Program-made: the position numbers and the translations under genes
The notes under the pieces: generated by a model
Told to the model about the DNA's origin: nothing
Seen by the model: only the letters and a program-made list of their open reading frames with translations
The model's database searches: none
Shown: positions 1 to 8,530 of the stretch, piece by piece
Numbering within the stretch: the stretch's first letter is position 1
Layout of the letters: each line of letters starts with the position of its first letter
From: CBDDKS01 sp965230335
Lineage (GTDB): Bacteria; Pseudomonadota; Gammaproteobacteria; Enterobacterales; Kangiellaceae
Length of the DNA: 64,000 bases
Assembly: GCA_965230335.1 (NCBI GenBank)
Contig: CBDDKS010000006.1
Span: forward strand, 1,798,001-1,862,000
Direction of reading: 5' to 3'

Positions 1-40
1 TGCCTGTGATAAAAAGTAGTTGATTAAAGAGTAATAACCT

Positions 41-994
41 ATGGCCCGTGTGAGTATTGAACCTGGAAAAAAACTGCGTGGTGCAGAGAAAACAGCAAGA
101 ATACCGGTAAAAATTGTACCGACTGAAGAAATGCCACGTAAACCGGACTGGATTCGTGTCCGTTTACCAAATGGTAATCAGGTTTCAAAAGTCAAGGATA
201 TGCTACGTAATAAAAAACTGCACACAGTGTGCGAAGAAGCTTCTTGTCCGAACTTGCCGGAATGTTTTGGTCATGGTACCGCCACTTTTATGATATTAGG
301 TGATGTGTGTACGCGACGATGCCCTTTCTGTGATGTTGCCCATGGTCGTCCGTTGGCACCGGATGTTCATGAACCCCAACATCTTGCTGAATCTGTGGCC
401 AGTATGAAATTAAAGTACGTGGTGATTACCTCGGTTGACAGGGATGATTTAAGAGATGGCGGAGCGCAGCATTTTGTGGATTGTATTCAAGCAGTAAGAA
501 AACAATCGCCACACACTAAAATTGAAATTTTAGTGCCGGATTTTCGCGGGAGAATGGATAAAGCATTGGATATATTGGGTGAGTCTTTGTCCGATGTATT
601 TAATCATAATCTGGAAACAGTGCCCAGGTTATATCGACAGGCACGTCCTGGTGCAGATTATCAATGGTCGTTGGATTTGTTAAAACGACATAAAGAAGCT
701 TTTCCTCATGTATTAACCAAATCGGGTTTAATGATTGGCCTGGGAGAAAGCAACGAAGAAATTATTGAGGTCATGGGAGATTTAAGAAACCATCAGGTCG
801 ATATGTTAACCCTTGGTCAATATCTGCAACCCAGCAAGCATCATCATCCGGTTTTACGTTTTATGCCACCAGCAGAGTTTGATGAATTAGGTGATATTGC
901 AAAAGACATGGGATTCACACATGTTGCCAGTGGCCCTATGGTGCGTTCATCTTATCATGCTGATAAACAGGCAGCCGGTGAAAAAGTCGTTTAA
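41..994 (+). CDS. lipA: Lipoyl synthase
   Basis: Cytoplasmic radical-SAM enzyme that inserts two sulfur atoms into octanoyl groups carried by lipoyl domains of the 2-oxoacid dehydrogenases and the glycine cleavage H protein. The auxiliary cluster cysteines are C64, C69 and C75, and the radical-SAM motif CTRRCPFC gives C90, C94 and C97. The C-terminal RSSYHA motif typical of the family is present. At 317 aa it is full length. A lipB gene may lie just upstream, outside the window. It converges with the next gene, with only 12 nt between them and a tiny AATCTA/TAGATT hairpin over the stop codon. Confidence 0.98.
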   Translation: MARVSIEPGKKLRGAEKTARIPVKIVPTEEMPRKPDWIRVRLPNGNQVSKVKDMLRNKKLHTVCEEASCPNLPECFGHGTATFMILGDVCTRRCPFCDVAHGRPLAPDVHEPQHLAESVASMKLKYVVITSVDRDDLRDGGAQHFVDCIQAVRKQSPHTKIEILVPDFRGRMDKALDILGESLSDVFNHNLETVPRLYRQARPGADYQWSLDLLKRHKEAFPHVLTKSGLMIGLGESNEEIIEVMGDLRNHQVDMLTLGQYLQPSKHHHPVLRFMPPAEFDELGDIAKDMGFTHVASGPMVRSSYHADKQAAGEKVV

Positions 995-1006
995 TCTAAA
1001 ATAGAT

Positions 1007-2323
1007 TTAAAAACTAAAACTGGCTCCAATATTGAAACTGTTTCTGTCAAATCCGTAAATATCGTCAATGGAAGATTGGTTATCTGTTGAATTAAACTCG
1101 CTGTAGATCATCCATTGTTTTTGCGACCAGGATAATCTTAATCTTAGATTCAAACGATCATCTTTTCGTCGTTCAACTCTAATGATAACATCATTCGTAT
1201 CAGTAAAACGATGTTCATCGGCATATCGACTGGTTTGATAATTAATATAAGTAGAGAATTGCCAGGAGGGAGAAAAAAAGACAATGTTTCGAAGGTATAT
1301 GGCATGTCGTGTAGGAGAGTAGCTGGTAAAAGCATTGCCATTTTCAAGATCGTCTCGGTCTTCTTGTGTAAATCGATAACCAATAGACCAGGAAGTTGTT
1401 TTTGGTTCACGTTGATTCCATGATAAATCCAATTGATAACTGCTACCTTCGAACTGATCAAAATTAGCGTTCTGGCTTGAGATAGTACGGTGGTTGGTTT
1501 TTAGTAACCAGTGACGTTTATCACTGAGTTGTGTTAACCAACTAAAGTTGATTTTTATCGTATTTAAATAAGCCGTTCCATTGAGATTGGTTGTTTCATA
1601 ACTAAGTCCTGTCAACCAATAACCTGATGATATTACAAAACGTTTATTGAGTTCTATCAGATACAGATCTAAGTCATATTCATCAACCGTGTCATAGTTT
1701 GATTGGAAATAGAGTCCTGTAAAGTGCCAGGCATTATTTTTGATAGCTCGACTTTGCCAATGTGTGGTGAAGGATAATTCCGTAAAAGTATCTGAATCTT
1801 CAGTGGCTATATCATTAACAATATTAATGACCTGATCGTCATGACCCAATGAAAAATCTAAACTATTAAACCAGCGGGATGGATTCTTTTTAAGTATTTT
1901 TTTCTTTGAAGAGAAACCTAATAATATGTCTATTTGTTCTTCAGCAGCAAAAACAAGTTCAAACTCAGCATCAGGATTTTCTGAAATCTCCTCAAAGTAT
2001 TGAAGGGCTAATGTGGTATTACCCAGTTTTTTTTCAACGACAGCCAAAGTGTAAAGAATCGCATCATCTTCAGGGTAATCATCACTGAGTGGTTGTAAAA
2101 CTTTCTGAGATTTTTTCAACTCTCCCACTTTATAGTAGCTGACACCTAAATTGAATAATAGCCCTTTATTTTTGTTGCCTTCTTTCAATGCCAAATTAAA
2201 ATATTGAATTGCTTCTTGAAAGTTATTTTCTTTAAACGCATTAATTCCTTTTGTTGGATTGTCTACATCGGCAAAACCAGATTTTAAGATTATTAAAATA
2301 AAGAGCAAGAGAAAGTAACGCAT
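1007..2323 (-). CDS. TPR plus outer-membrane beta-barrel protein (SLAM-like architecture)
   Basis: The first 18 or so residues form a signal peptide ending near FADVDN. Residues about 20-130 contain tetratricopeptide repeats (for example AIQYFNLALKEGNKNKG). The remaining ~290 residues alternate short amphipathic strands with polar turns and end in ...GASFSF, a terminal aromatic typical of BAM-inserted barrels. Periplasmic TPR followed by a C-terminal barrel is the layout of surface lipoprotein assembly modifiers (SLAM/DUF560), and the late ..DNQSSIDDIYGFDRN.. stretch resembles the end of such barrels. Membership of that family is an inference; it may instead be another TPR-porin. It is a single gene, convergent with lipA. 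Confidence 0.75.
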   Translation of the reverse strand: MRYFLLLFILIILKSGFADVDNPTKGINAFKENNFQEAIQYFNLALKEGNKNKGLLFNLGVSYYKVGELKKSQKVLQPLSDDYPEDDAILYTLAVVEKKLGNTTLALQYFEEISENPDAEFELVFAAEEQIDILLGFSSKKKILKKNPSRWFNSLDFSLGHDDQVINIVNDIATEDSDTFTELSFTTHWQSRAIKNNAWHFTGLYFQSNYDTVDEYDLDLYLIELNKRFVISSGYWLTGLSYETTNLNGTAYLNTIKINFSWLTQLSDKRHWLLKTNHRTISSQNANFDQFEGSSYQLDLSWNQREPKTTSWSIGYRFTQEDRDDLENGNAFTSYSPTRHAIYLRNIVFFSPSWQFSTYINYQTSRYADEHRFTDTNDVIIRVERRKDDRLNLRLRLSWSQKQWMIYSEFNSTDNQSSIDDIYGFDRNSFNIGASFSF

Positions 2324-2470
2324 ATTTAAGCCTTGTTAATTAATTGAAATAAAGGACTCACTAAGTAACCTGAACTCAGGATAAGTATAGCAATATATAA
2401 CAAAATAATATAAAAAAAAGAGTTTTTTTATCATAACCTTAGTTGCGTATAAGAAAAGTTCACAAATAAA

Positions 2471-2508
2471 AAACGCAGTCACAATAATAGATATTGTTGA
2501 CTGCGTTT
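2471..2508 (-). terminator. Rho-independent terminator of the arginine-rich protein gene
   Basis: AAACGCAGTCA (2471-2481) is exactly complementary to TGACTGCGTTT (2498-2508). Read on the minus strand the stem runs into a T-rich tract. It lies about 110 nt beyond the stop of the minus-strand gene at 2616-3167 and probably ends the sigma/anti-sigma operon. Confidence 0.75.
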
Positions 2509-2615
2509 ACACCACAAAGAGTATATCTAGAGCATCGAGTTGTGATACCTGTTACTTTTGAAAATAACAACCATCGTTAACATACTCAATATATTTTAGA
2601 GTGATGGGGTAGAGA

Positions 2616-3167
2616 CTAAGGTTGATCGTTGTTTTCACTTTGTTCGCGTCTGTCACGAATTCTGTCACGGATTCTGTCGCGAATTCTTTCTCTTAGCTCT
2701 TCTCTATTCGCCTGACGTGCTTCACGGTTGGCTTGACGCGCATCACGAATTTGCTCACGCAAGGCTTCATTATTGTTAAGGTATTCCCGAATTTCTTCTC
2801 TCCGTGCCTGACGTGTTTCACGATTGGCTTGACGTGCATCACGAATCTCTTGACGAATCGCTGCAATAGCTTCTTCATCTCCTGCTTCACGGGCAGTCGC
2901 TAAGCGATCACGTACATTTTGTCGAGCAGCCTGGCGTTCTTTAATTTTGGCAACACGCTCGTCAAATTGTTCTTGAGTGATATCACCATTTTCTAACATA
3001 TAATCAAGAATAATGTCTCTAATAGGAATTCTGACTCTATTACTGGTTTCAGAAGTTTCTTCAACCACATTCATAGTGACATCATCCAGTTCTGTTTGTG
3101 CAAAACTGTAACTGCCCAGAGTTAATCCCGCCAGTGGCAAGAACATCAGTAAAGATTTTTTATTCAT
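2616..3167 (-). CDS. Periplasmic arginine-rich coiled-coil protein of an ECF sigma operon
   Basis: Not assignable to a named family with confidence. Residues 1-23 form a signal peptide ending SFAQ. Residues about 50-183 are extremely rich in Arg, Glu, Ala and Gln and predicted helical, with tandem IRDARQANRE units and an IRDRIRDRIRD tail. The DNA carries the same duplication: about 50 bp near 2710 recur near 2807. Small charged helical periplasmic proteins such as Spy/CpxP/ZraP serve as chaperones or metal sensors, and ITQEQFDERVAKIKERQ is loosely reminiscent of them; this is only an analogy. A good ribosome binding site (GGAGA) sits 6 nt before the ATG. The gene lies 90 nt after the anti-sigma gene and probably belongs to that regulon. 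Confidence 0.7.
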   Translation of the reverse strand: MNKKSLLMFLPLAGLTLGSYSFAQTELDDVTMNVVEETSETSNRVRIPIRDIILDYMLENGDITQEQFDERVAKIKERQAARQNVRDRLATAREAGDEEAIAAIRQEIRDARQANRETRQARREEIREYLNNNEALREQIRDARQANREARQANREELRERIRDRIRDRIRDRREQSENNDQP

Positions 3168-3257
3168 TGCATTTCTCCAATGGTATTGAGTAAGTGAGTG
3201 TAACTTTGTTATGGTTTAAACGTTATTATTTAGGCGTTGTTTTCTAGACATTGCTGT

Positions 3258-3947
3258 TTAGGCATCAACGCTGCTTTTTTGAGGTGTATTTAAATCAACA
3301 CTAAGTTGAAAGCCCTTTTGTTGTTGTTGATATTGAATCGACGCTGCAATAATGTGTGGTTGATTCAAATCGGTTCCGGGCTGAACCAGAAGAGGTAGTG
3401 TCAGTTGATTAACGCCTTTTTCTAAATGTGTGGGCCAGGCGATATGTTGCATGGACTCAAAACCCTGGATACGTAAATTATCAGGCAGTTGTAATGCCAG
3501 TTGTGCACTTTCCAAGGTACTGGGTACATGAATGGTTACTGTGATTTCTTTTAATAAAGGCTGTTCTTCTTCATTTAGAAAATCATCTATAGCAGCAAGC
3601 TGTAAATCAGTGTTTGATTGATAAGTCTGATAACTAAAAAAAGTAATAGTCATTAATAAACTGGCAGCGATAAACCCCATAAGAAATGAGCGTCTTTGAC
3701 GAACCTTGGTATGCTGCTCTTCAGCTTGTAATCGTGTTTGTCTTAAGAGGTGCATCATTGCGCCAGGCTCTGGAGATGGGGTATTGAGATTTCTGATTTT
3801 GTTCAGATAATTTAAGTGTGATTCTGAAAGACGCTTGCAATGCTCGCAATGAGCAAGATGTTGCTTGAGCTTTTGTGATTCATCTGAAGGTAAACAACCA
3901 TCAAATAAATCATCCATCTGTTTTTCAAAGTATTCACAAGTGATCAT
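3258..3947 (-). CDS. Anti-sigma factor with zinc-finger-like N-terminus and one membrane segment
   Basis: The N-terminal cytoplasmic part has the zf-HC2 signature (HLAHCEHC, near residues 31-38) that binds ECF sigma factors in many anti-sigma proteins. One membrane segment follows at about residues 87-105 (FLMGFIAASLLMTITFF), then a periplasmic domain of some 120 residues. The protein would hold the neighbouring sigma factor at the membrane until an envelope signal releases it. It starts 11 nt after the sigma gene stop, with an AGAGG ribosome binding site, so the two are co-transcribed. The periplasmic domain is rich in beta-strand patterns and not recognised. Confidence 0.85.
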   Translation of the reverse strand: MITCEYFEKQMDDLFDGCLPSDESQKLKQHLAHCEHCKRLSESHLNYLNKIRNLNTPSPEPGAMMHLLRQTRLQAEEQHTKVRQRRSFLMGFIAASLLMTITFFSYQTYQSNTDLQLAAIDDFLNEEEQPLLKEITVTIHVPSTLESAQLALQLPDNLRIQGFESMQHIAWPTHLEKGVNQLTLPLLVQPGTDLNQPHIIAASIQYQQQQKGFQLSVDLNTPQKSSVDA

Positions 3948-3958
3948 TTTTTATGCCT

Positions 3959-4531
3959 CTATACCTTAGAACGCAGGTTTTCGGAAAAAGGTTGCACATC
4001 CAATAATTTTTTTAACTGCTTTCTTCCTCGGTGCAAGTGGGATTTAAGAGTACCTACGGGTATTTCCGTTATTTCAGCAACTTCCAGCAAACTTCTACCC
4101 TCAATATCACACAGTGTAATGACGGCTCGTTGTTCGTAAGACAGCATTTTTAATGCTTTTTTAATTTGGGATTGAAAATATTGGGTTTCTTGTTGATTAT
4201 TCAGTGTTTTTGCTTGTGAAGGTGACACATTATGATGGGTTTCTTCATTATAAATATAGTCACTATTATATATTTCTTGAGGCTTTCTTCGATAGTTATC
4301 AACAAAACGATGATATAGACAACGCATAAGCCAGGGCCTTAATGGGTCGAGTTCCTGAAGTTTTTCATGACGCTTATAGAGAAAAAGCAGTAATTCCTGT
4401 AGGAGATCTTCGGCATCTGTTGTATTTCCTGTATAGCAATAAGCCTGCTTATAGAGTGCTTCCATATGGGGTGCCAGCAAGGACTCAAAGGAAGGTGGAT
4501 TGCTTTTTGAAAAAGGAATAATGGTGTTCAT
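3959..4531 (-). CDS. ECF-type RNA polymerase sigma factor
   Basis: Group IV sigma factor with region 2 (TDAEDLLQELLLFLYKRHEKL, then RPWLMRCLYHRFVDNYRR) and region 4 with a helix-turn-helix (SLLEVAEITEIPVGTLKSHL). I take ATG at 4531, giving about 190 aa; an upstream TTG at 4609 would add 26 residues not typical of the family, and neither start has a strong ribosome binding site. It is first in an operon with its anti-sigma factor and an arginine-rich periplasmic protein. Such factors usually activate their own promoter, but I could not identify a promoter motif in the AT-rich 300 bp upstream. Confidence 0.9.
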   Translation of the reverse strand: MNTIIPFSKSNPPSFESLLAPHMEALYKQAYCYTGNTTDAEDLLQELLLFLYKRHEKLQELDPLRPWLMRCLYHRFVDNYRRKPQEIYNSDYIYNEETHHNVSPSQAKTLNNQQETQYFQSQIKKALKMLSYEQRAVITLCDIEGRSLLEVAEITEIPVGTLKSHLHRGRKQLKKLLDVQPFSENLRSKV

Positions 4532-4845
4532 ATTAGCTATAACGAGGTAAAGTGACAAAAAGTTGCACGCTATCTGGACTTTGTTTAGAGGTACGAAACT
4601 GACTTTCAATCATATACATATATACATAAGCATAATCCATGACAGTCCTTTGCGTGGTTTCAAAATGAAAAACAATCCGCATCAATAGTATATAGCTTCT
4701 AGCAAATGAGATATTTAGGTATCTCCTGAATACAATTATTGAGATAAAAAAGGTAATTTCATCATATTATAAAATTTATAAAGTGGATATTTAAAATTTA
4801 TGAGTTATATTTTAACGTCAATAAAATGATGATTTGGAGTTATGT

Positions 4846-5700
4846 ATGAAGTCTTCTTTATTTTCCCTAATAGGTATTTTCTTTGCCTTCTTTTTATTAT
4901 CAGCGTGTGGGTCCAGTGATTCATCAGATGAAGATGGCTTTGATGGTGAAACCTCTGCGGCAACAGCAGATGTTGATAATCAGGAAGCACTGGCTGTTGC
5001 TGCAGCTGAAGCAAGTAAGCAGGCTGTTAATAGTGATCAAGGTCCTAATCTCCCTTTAGCCGTTGATATTCGTTCAAACCTTTTGGATATTGCTGAAAAT
5101 GCAAAAGAGACTATTATTGCATCACAGTTAGCATCAGGTGTCGTTATTGACGTTTCAGAAATTTGTACAGGAGGTGGAACAGCTTCTGTTGATACGAATA
5201 CTTCTGCTACTCCTCAGGAGGTACCTACTTCAGGTAATTGGGATATTGAATACAGTAATTGTGACACAGGAAACGGTACCATTGATGGGACTATGGATTA
5301 TACCTTTAGCAATAGCTTTCAGAATGTGACGATTGTTTACGATATTGATTTTACCACCACAGAAGGTTCTTTCAGTCTTTCAGGTACGATTACCTGTAAT
5401 AATGAAGAGTGTACTTATACAGAAGATTTTTCTGTAAACGGGGTGGATTATCGTATAGAAAATATAGAAGTGTCGGAAGATATTGATGGCTTTAATATCA
5501 GTGGTCGAGTGTTTGATGAAAATCTGGGTTATATTGATTTTGAAACATCAGATTTTACGGCTTGTTCAAATGGAAATGTACAAACAGGTACTATTACCAT
5601 TTCAGACAGTACAAATACAGAAGTGATTACAGTAACCTTCCCTAATTGTAATGATTGCATTGTGACTTTTGATGGTGTTGAAACAACATTCCAGCAATAA
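4846..5700 (+). CDS. Hypothetical outer lipoprotein
   Basis: Start chosen at ATG 4846, which has TTTGGAG six bases upstream. The N-terminus is a lipoprotein signal peptide with lipobox LSAC at about residues 17-20, followed by an acidic Ser/Asp/Glu linker typical of surface or periplasmic lipoproteins. The body is Thr/Asn/Asp-rich with alternating strands and several cysteines (for example CNNEECTY and CNDCIV) that could pair in an oxidising compartment. No catalytic motif is visible and no family is recognised. It is followed by a strong terminator and by an outer-membrane barrel gene on the same strand. Confidence 0.8.
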   Translation: MKSSLFSLIGIFFAFFLLSACGSSDSSDEDGFDGETSAATADVDNQEALAVAAAEASKQAVNSDQGPNLPLAVDIRSNLLDIAENAKETIIASQLASGVVIDVSEICTGGGTASVDTNTSATPQEVPTSGNWDIEYSNCDTGNGTIDGTMDYTFSNSFQNVTIVYDIDFTTTEGSFSLSGTITCNNEECTYTEDFSVNGVDYRIENIEVSEDIDGFNISGRVFDENLGYIDFETSDFTACSNGNVQTGTITISDSTNTEVITVTFPNCNDCIVTFDGVETTFQQ

Positions 5701-6575
5701 TGCTGTGCTTTAGATGTGTTTTAATGTACATAAGAAAAAGGCGTGTTTTCGAATGCGCCTTTTTTATTCGATATAATCATCTTCGTCAATTCATTTTATG
5801 GAACATATTATTTTTAAATTCGATAGGTTTTGCGCAATCCTTTGATTTTTCAATAGCTCCAAAATTATTTTTTTTTGATTATAAAGAAACAAGTTCAGAT
5901 AACCGTGTGTTAGATAGAGAATCAGGAGATATTACAGGTGTTGACTTAAAAATGGAGTATCTGTTTGTCGATCGAATAAGTTTTTTTTCAGAGCTGACAC
6001 TTGCTTCTGGTGGCGTAGATTATGATGGACAAACACAATCAGGTAATTCCTTGGAAACTCAAACTCTACAACAATGGCGTTCATTATCTCTAGGTATTCA
6101 ATATCAATTAACATTTAATATGATGTTATCAAGTGCATTACTACGTTATGAATGGGAGAGAGATATTCAATCAAATAATAGCACGATAGGATTATTTGAA
6201 TTTTACCGTTGGAACGAAATAGAGTTATCTTTTAAACATCACTTTTTAAATTATAGACAATCAACGTTATGGTATCAAATTGGAACGATGCGTACACATG
6301 ATTTAACAGTATCTGTCAATTTAGATATATTAAATTTAAGTAATGTTCATTTACCATTAGGTAATCACTGGGGGGAAAAGGTAAGTATTGGATGGCAAAA
6401 AGAAAGTATTGATAAAACATATTATTGGGGTGTTTCATTCACGTTGCAACAATGGAACTTTGGAAAAAGTGATGAAAAAATGGTATCAAATGGACGTAAT
6501 TTATTCACGATTAGTGAACCCGAAAGTCAAAGTCATCATAGAATGCTGAGAGTTTTTATCGCTAAATATTTTTAG
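5700..6575 (+). CDS. Outer-membrane beta-barrel protein, start uncertain
   Basis: The open frame begins at ATG 5700, overlapping the lipoprotein stop, with another ATG at 5724, but a terminator hairpin lies just downstream. The plausible signal peptide (FILWNILFLNSIGFAQS, cleavage near AQ-S) comes after the hairpin, and no ATG, GTG or TTG occurs in frame between the hairpin and that segment. Possible explanations are use of the ATG at 5724, an ATT start at 5766, or a sequence error. The rest is a run of amphipathic strands (for example WRSLSLGIQYQLTF) ending in AKYF, the aromatic terminus of a barrel. Function is not recognised. Confidence 0.65.
   Translation: MLCFRCVLMYIRKRRVFECAFFIRYNHLRQFILWNILFLNSIGFAQSFDFSIAPKLFFFDYKETSSDNRVLDRESGDITGVDLKMEYLFVDRISFFSELTLASGGVDYDGQTQSGNSLETQTLQQWRSLSLGIQYQLTFNMMLSSALLRYEWERDIQSNNSTIGLFEFYRWNEIELSFKHHFLNYRQSTLWYQIGTMRTHDLTVSVNLDILNLSNVHLPLGNHWGEKVSIGWQKESIDKTYYWGVSFTLQQWNFGKSDEKMVSNGRNLFTISEPESQSHHRMLRVFIAKYF
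5735..5766 (+). terminator. Rho-independent terminator after the lipoprotein gene
   Basis: AAAAAGGCG (5735-5743) pairs with CGCCTTTTT (5756-5764) and runs into T residues. It lies 35 nt after the lipoprotein stop. It also falls inside the open frame of the next gene, which makes that gene's start uncertain. Confidence 0.8.
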
Positions 6576-6596
6576 ATAAAATACTATTGATAAACT

Positions 6597-7535
6597 ATGG
6601 TAAAAGAGATTAAACAGTTGTTAGATATTAAAAATTTATTAAATATTAAAAGTATGAGTGGTGAGTTACAAAGTGTGCAAAGTATCAAAGAGGTACAATT
6701 GTTTTTTCAAAGAGATGATGAAATCCATCCTATTATTTCCGGGAATAAAATCAGGAAGTTAATTCGGCCTTTAGTAAAAATTGTCGATTCAAATGTATCA
6801 GGTGTCTTATCAATGGGGGGGAATCATTCCAATTATTGTCATGCACTGGCTTATGCTTGTCAGCAACTAAAATTAAACTGTTTCCTATTGATTAGAGGTC
6901 CTGAGCCTAAGAGTTGGGGTGCTACTTTACAGGATATCAAGCAATATAATGCAAGTATTGAGTTTGTAGATAGAGCATTTTTTCGTGAGCTAAGGGATTC
7001 TAAAACATTAGGAGAAACATTAGCGAGTGAAAAAGATTTAACCTGGTTACCAGAAGGTGGTGTTACCACTTTAGGACTACAAACGATGATGGAGGCTGCT
7101 ACAGAATTACCGCATGACATAGAACATATCTATGTTCCAGTAGGAACAGGAATGACTGCTTTAGGTATTGCGTTGGGTATAGAAAAAATGGGACGGTCAA
7201 CACAAGTGAAGGGTGTTGTCGTACTTAAAGGCGCTCAATATTTAGAAAATGAATTAAAGCAATTTTCTGAACATTCTGGTTATTCATGGCCAAAAAACTT
7301 CACATTAACACATGAGTATTGTGGAAAAGGTTTTGCAAAAATAGATGATGCTTTATGGCAACGTATGCTTCAATATGAAGAACAGTTGAATATAACACTT
7401 GATCCTGTCTACACCGTAAAAATGTGTGATGCCTTTATGGATAGCTTAAATAAAAAAGTATTTCATAAACACAATAAAGTATTGCTTTGGCATACAGGAG
7501 GATTGCAAGGTCGACGTCGTTTATCAAACGACTAA
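6597..7535 (+). CDS. PLP-dependent D-cysteine desulfhydrase / ACC deaminase family enzyme
   Basis: Fold-type II PLP enzyme. Residues around SGNKIRKL carry the cofactor lysine, and GGNHSNYCHALAYAC follows as the substrate/PLP-binding loop of the ACC deaminase / D-cysteine desulfhydrase family. VPVGTGMTALGIALG is the phosphate-binding loop, and LLWHTGGLQG is the conserved C-terminal motif. At 312 aa it is normal length. Close homologues act on D-cysteine or related D-amino acids; the true substrate cannot be read from sequence. Weak ribosome binding site. It stands alone, convergent with tesB. Confidence 0.85.
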   Translation: MVKEIKQLLDIKNLLNIKSMSGELQSVQSIKEVQLFFQRDDEIHPIISGNKIRKLIRPLVKIVDSNVSGVLSMGGNHSNYCHALAYACQQLKLNCFLLIRGPEPKSWGATLQDIKQYNASIEFVDRAFFRELRDSKTLGETLASEKDLTWLPEGGVTTLGLQTMMEAATELPHDIEHIYVPVGTGMTALGIALGIEKMGRSTQVKGVVVLKGAQYLENELKQFSEHSGYSWPKNFTLTHEYCGKGFAKIDDALWQRMLQYEEQLNITLDPVYTVKMCDAFMDSLNKKVFHKHNKVLLWHTGGLQGRRRLSND

Positions 7536-7573
7536 AAATTCATTTCAATAGATTATCCAGAACTTAGGTTAGA

Positions 7574-7594
7574 TTATCTTTTTGATAAAGATAA
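7574..7594. terminator. Possible bidirectional terminator between convergent genes
   Basis: TTATCTTT (7574-7581) pairs with AAAGATAA (7587-7594) around a 5-nt loop, between the stops of the PLP enzyme and tesB. The stem is AT-rich and weak. Confidence 0.4.
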
Positions 7595-7600
7595 AAATGA

Positions 7601-8461
7601 CTATTTTTTAAATCGGATAATACCTTCTTGAGTACTGCTCGCAACCAGTTCACCTTTTTGATTAAATATTTTTCCTGTGACAAAACCTCTTTGATTCGAT
7701 GCAGATGGACTTTCATTGACATAGAGCAGCCACTCATCAAATTGAAAATCACGATGAAACCACATGGCGTGATCGATGGTGGCTACCTGAAAATTAGGTG
7801 TCATAATTGAAACTGCATGAGGTTGTGTTGCTGTTGTTAAAAAACCAAAATCAGAAGCATAAGCTAATAAGTAAGTATGAATTCTATGATCATTAGGTAA
7901 GTCACCATTTGCTTTTAACCAAACATGACGAACAGGTGGTGCTTTTTTAGGAGCAAGGGGGTTATTAAAGTTAACCGGGCGGATTTCTATGGGTTTATCG
8001 CAGGTTATTTTGTGACGAATTTTTTCAGGGATTTTTTCAGCATGTTCTCGTGCAATATCCAACTCTGAACGTAGTCCTTCTGGTCCTTGTACGTCAGGCA
8101 TTGTACTTTGATGCTCAAACCCTTGTTCTTTACTGTGAAAAGAGGCGGTCATAAAAAAAATAGAACGTCCATTTTGAATGGCTTTTACTCGACGATTGGA
8201 TATACTGCGTCCGTCCCGAATATTTTCTACATCATAGACAATAGGTTTTGATGAATCACCAGGTAAAAGAAAGTAAGAATGAAATGAGTGAACTCTTCTA
8301 TTGGAATCTACGGTCATTTGAGCGGCTGACAAGGCTTGCCCTATAACTTGCCCACCAAAAACATGTCCAAATCCAAGTTCTTGACTATTACCTCGAAAGA
8401 GTCCTTTTTCAATTTGTTCTAAAGAAAGGAGATCTAATAATTCTTTAAGGACTTTACTCAT
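7601..8461 (-). CDS. tesB: Acyl-CoA thioesterase II
   Basis: Double-hotdog thioesterase hydrolysing medium- and long-chain acyl-CoA to free fatty acid and CoA. Family features include FRGNSQELGFGHVFGGQVIGQAL near the N-terminus, VHSFHSYFLLPGD, and the C-terminal hotdog with IDHAMWFHRDF and the conserved SPSASNQRGFVTGKIF stretch. At 286 aa it matches E. coli TesB in length. A perfect 14-bp inverted repeat lies immediately upstream and contains the AGAGG ribosome binding site, suggesting control of translation. It follows the degenerate HtrA-like gene on the same strand, 69 nt away. Confidence 0.95.
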   Translation of the reverse strand: MSKVLKELLDLLSLEQIEKGLFRGNSQELGFGHVFGGQVIGQALSAAQMTVDSNRRVHSFHSYFLLPGDSSKPIVYDVENIRDGRSISNRRVKAIQNGRSIFFMTASFHSKEQGFEHQSTMPDVQGPEGLRSELDIAREHAEKIPEKIRHKITCDKPIEIRPVNFNNPLAPKKAPPVRHVWLKANGDLPNDHRIHTYLLAYASDFGFLTTATQPHAVSIMTPNFQVATIDHAMWFHRDFQFDEWLLYVNESPSASNQRGFVTGKIFNQKGELVASSTQEGIIRFKK

Positions 8462-8466
8462 GATGA

Positions 8467-8497
8467 TGATACCTCTTATATTTTATAAGAGGTATCA
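8467..8497 (-). promoter_or_regulatory. Hairpin sequestering the tesB ribosome binding site
   Basis: TGATACCTCTTATA (8467-8480) and TATAAGAGGTATCA (8484-8497) are perfect complements separated by TTT. On the minus strand the tesB Shine-Dalgarno AGAGG lies in the 3' arm of this stem, about 9 nt before the ATG. No T-run follows, so it is not a standard terminator. It could be a thermosensor-like element, an operator, or an mRNA end from the upstream gene. Confidence 0.55.
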
Positions 8498-8530
8498 TAT
8501 CATATTTGTTGAGTTTTTTTTGAAATTTGG

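Noticed and set aside
4532..4609. Upstream TTG extension of the ECF sigma factor
   Set aside because: It adds 26 residues without family similarity and lacks a ribosome binding site; the ATG at 4531 is preferred.
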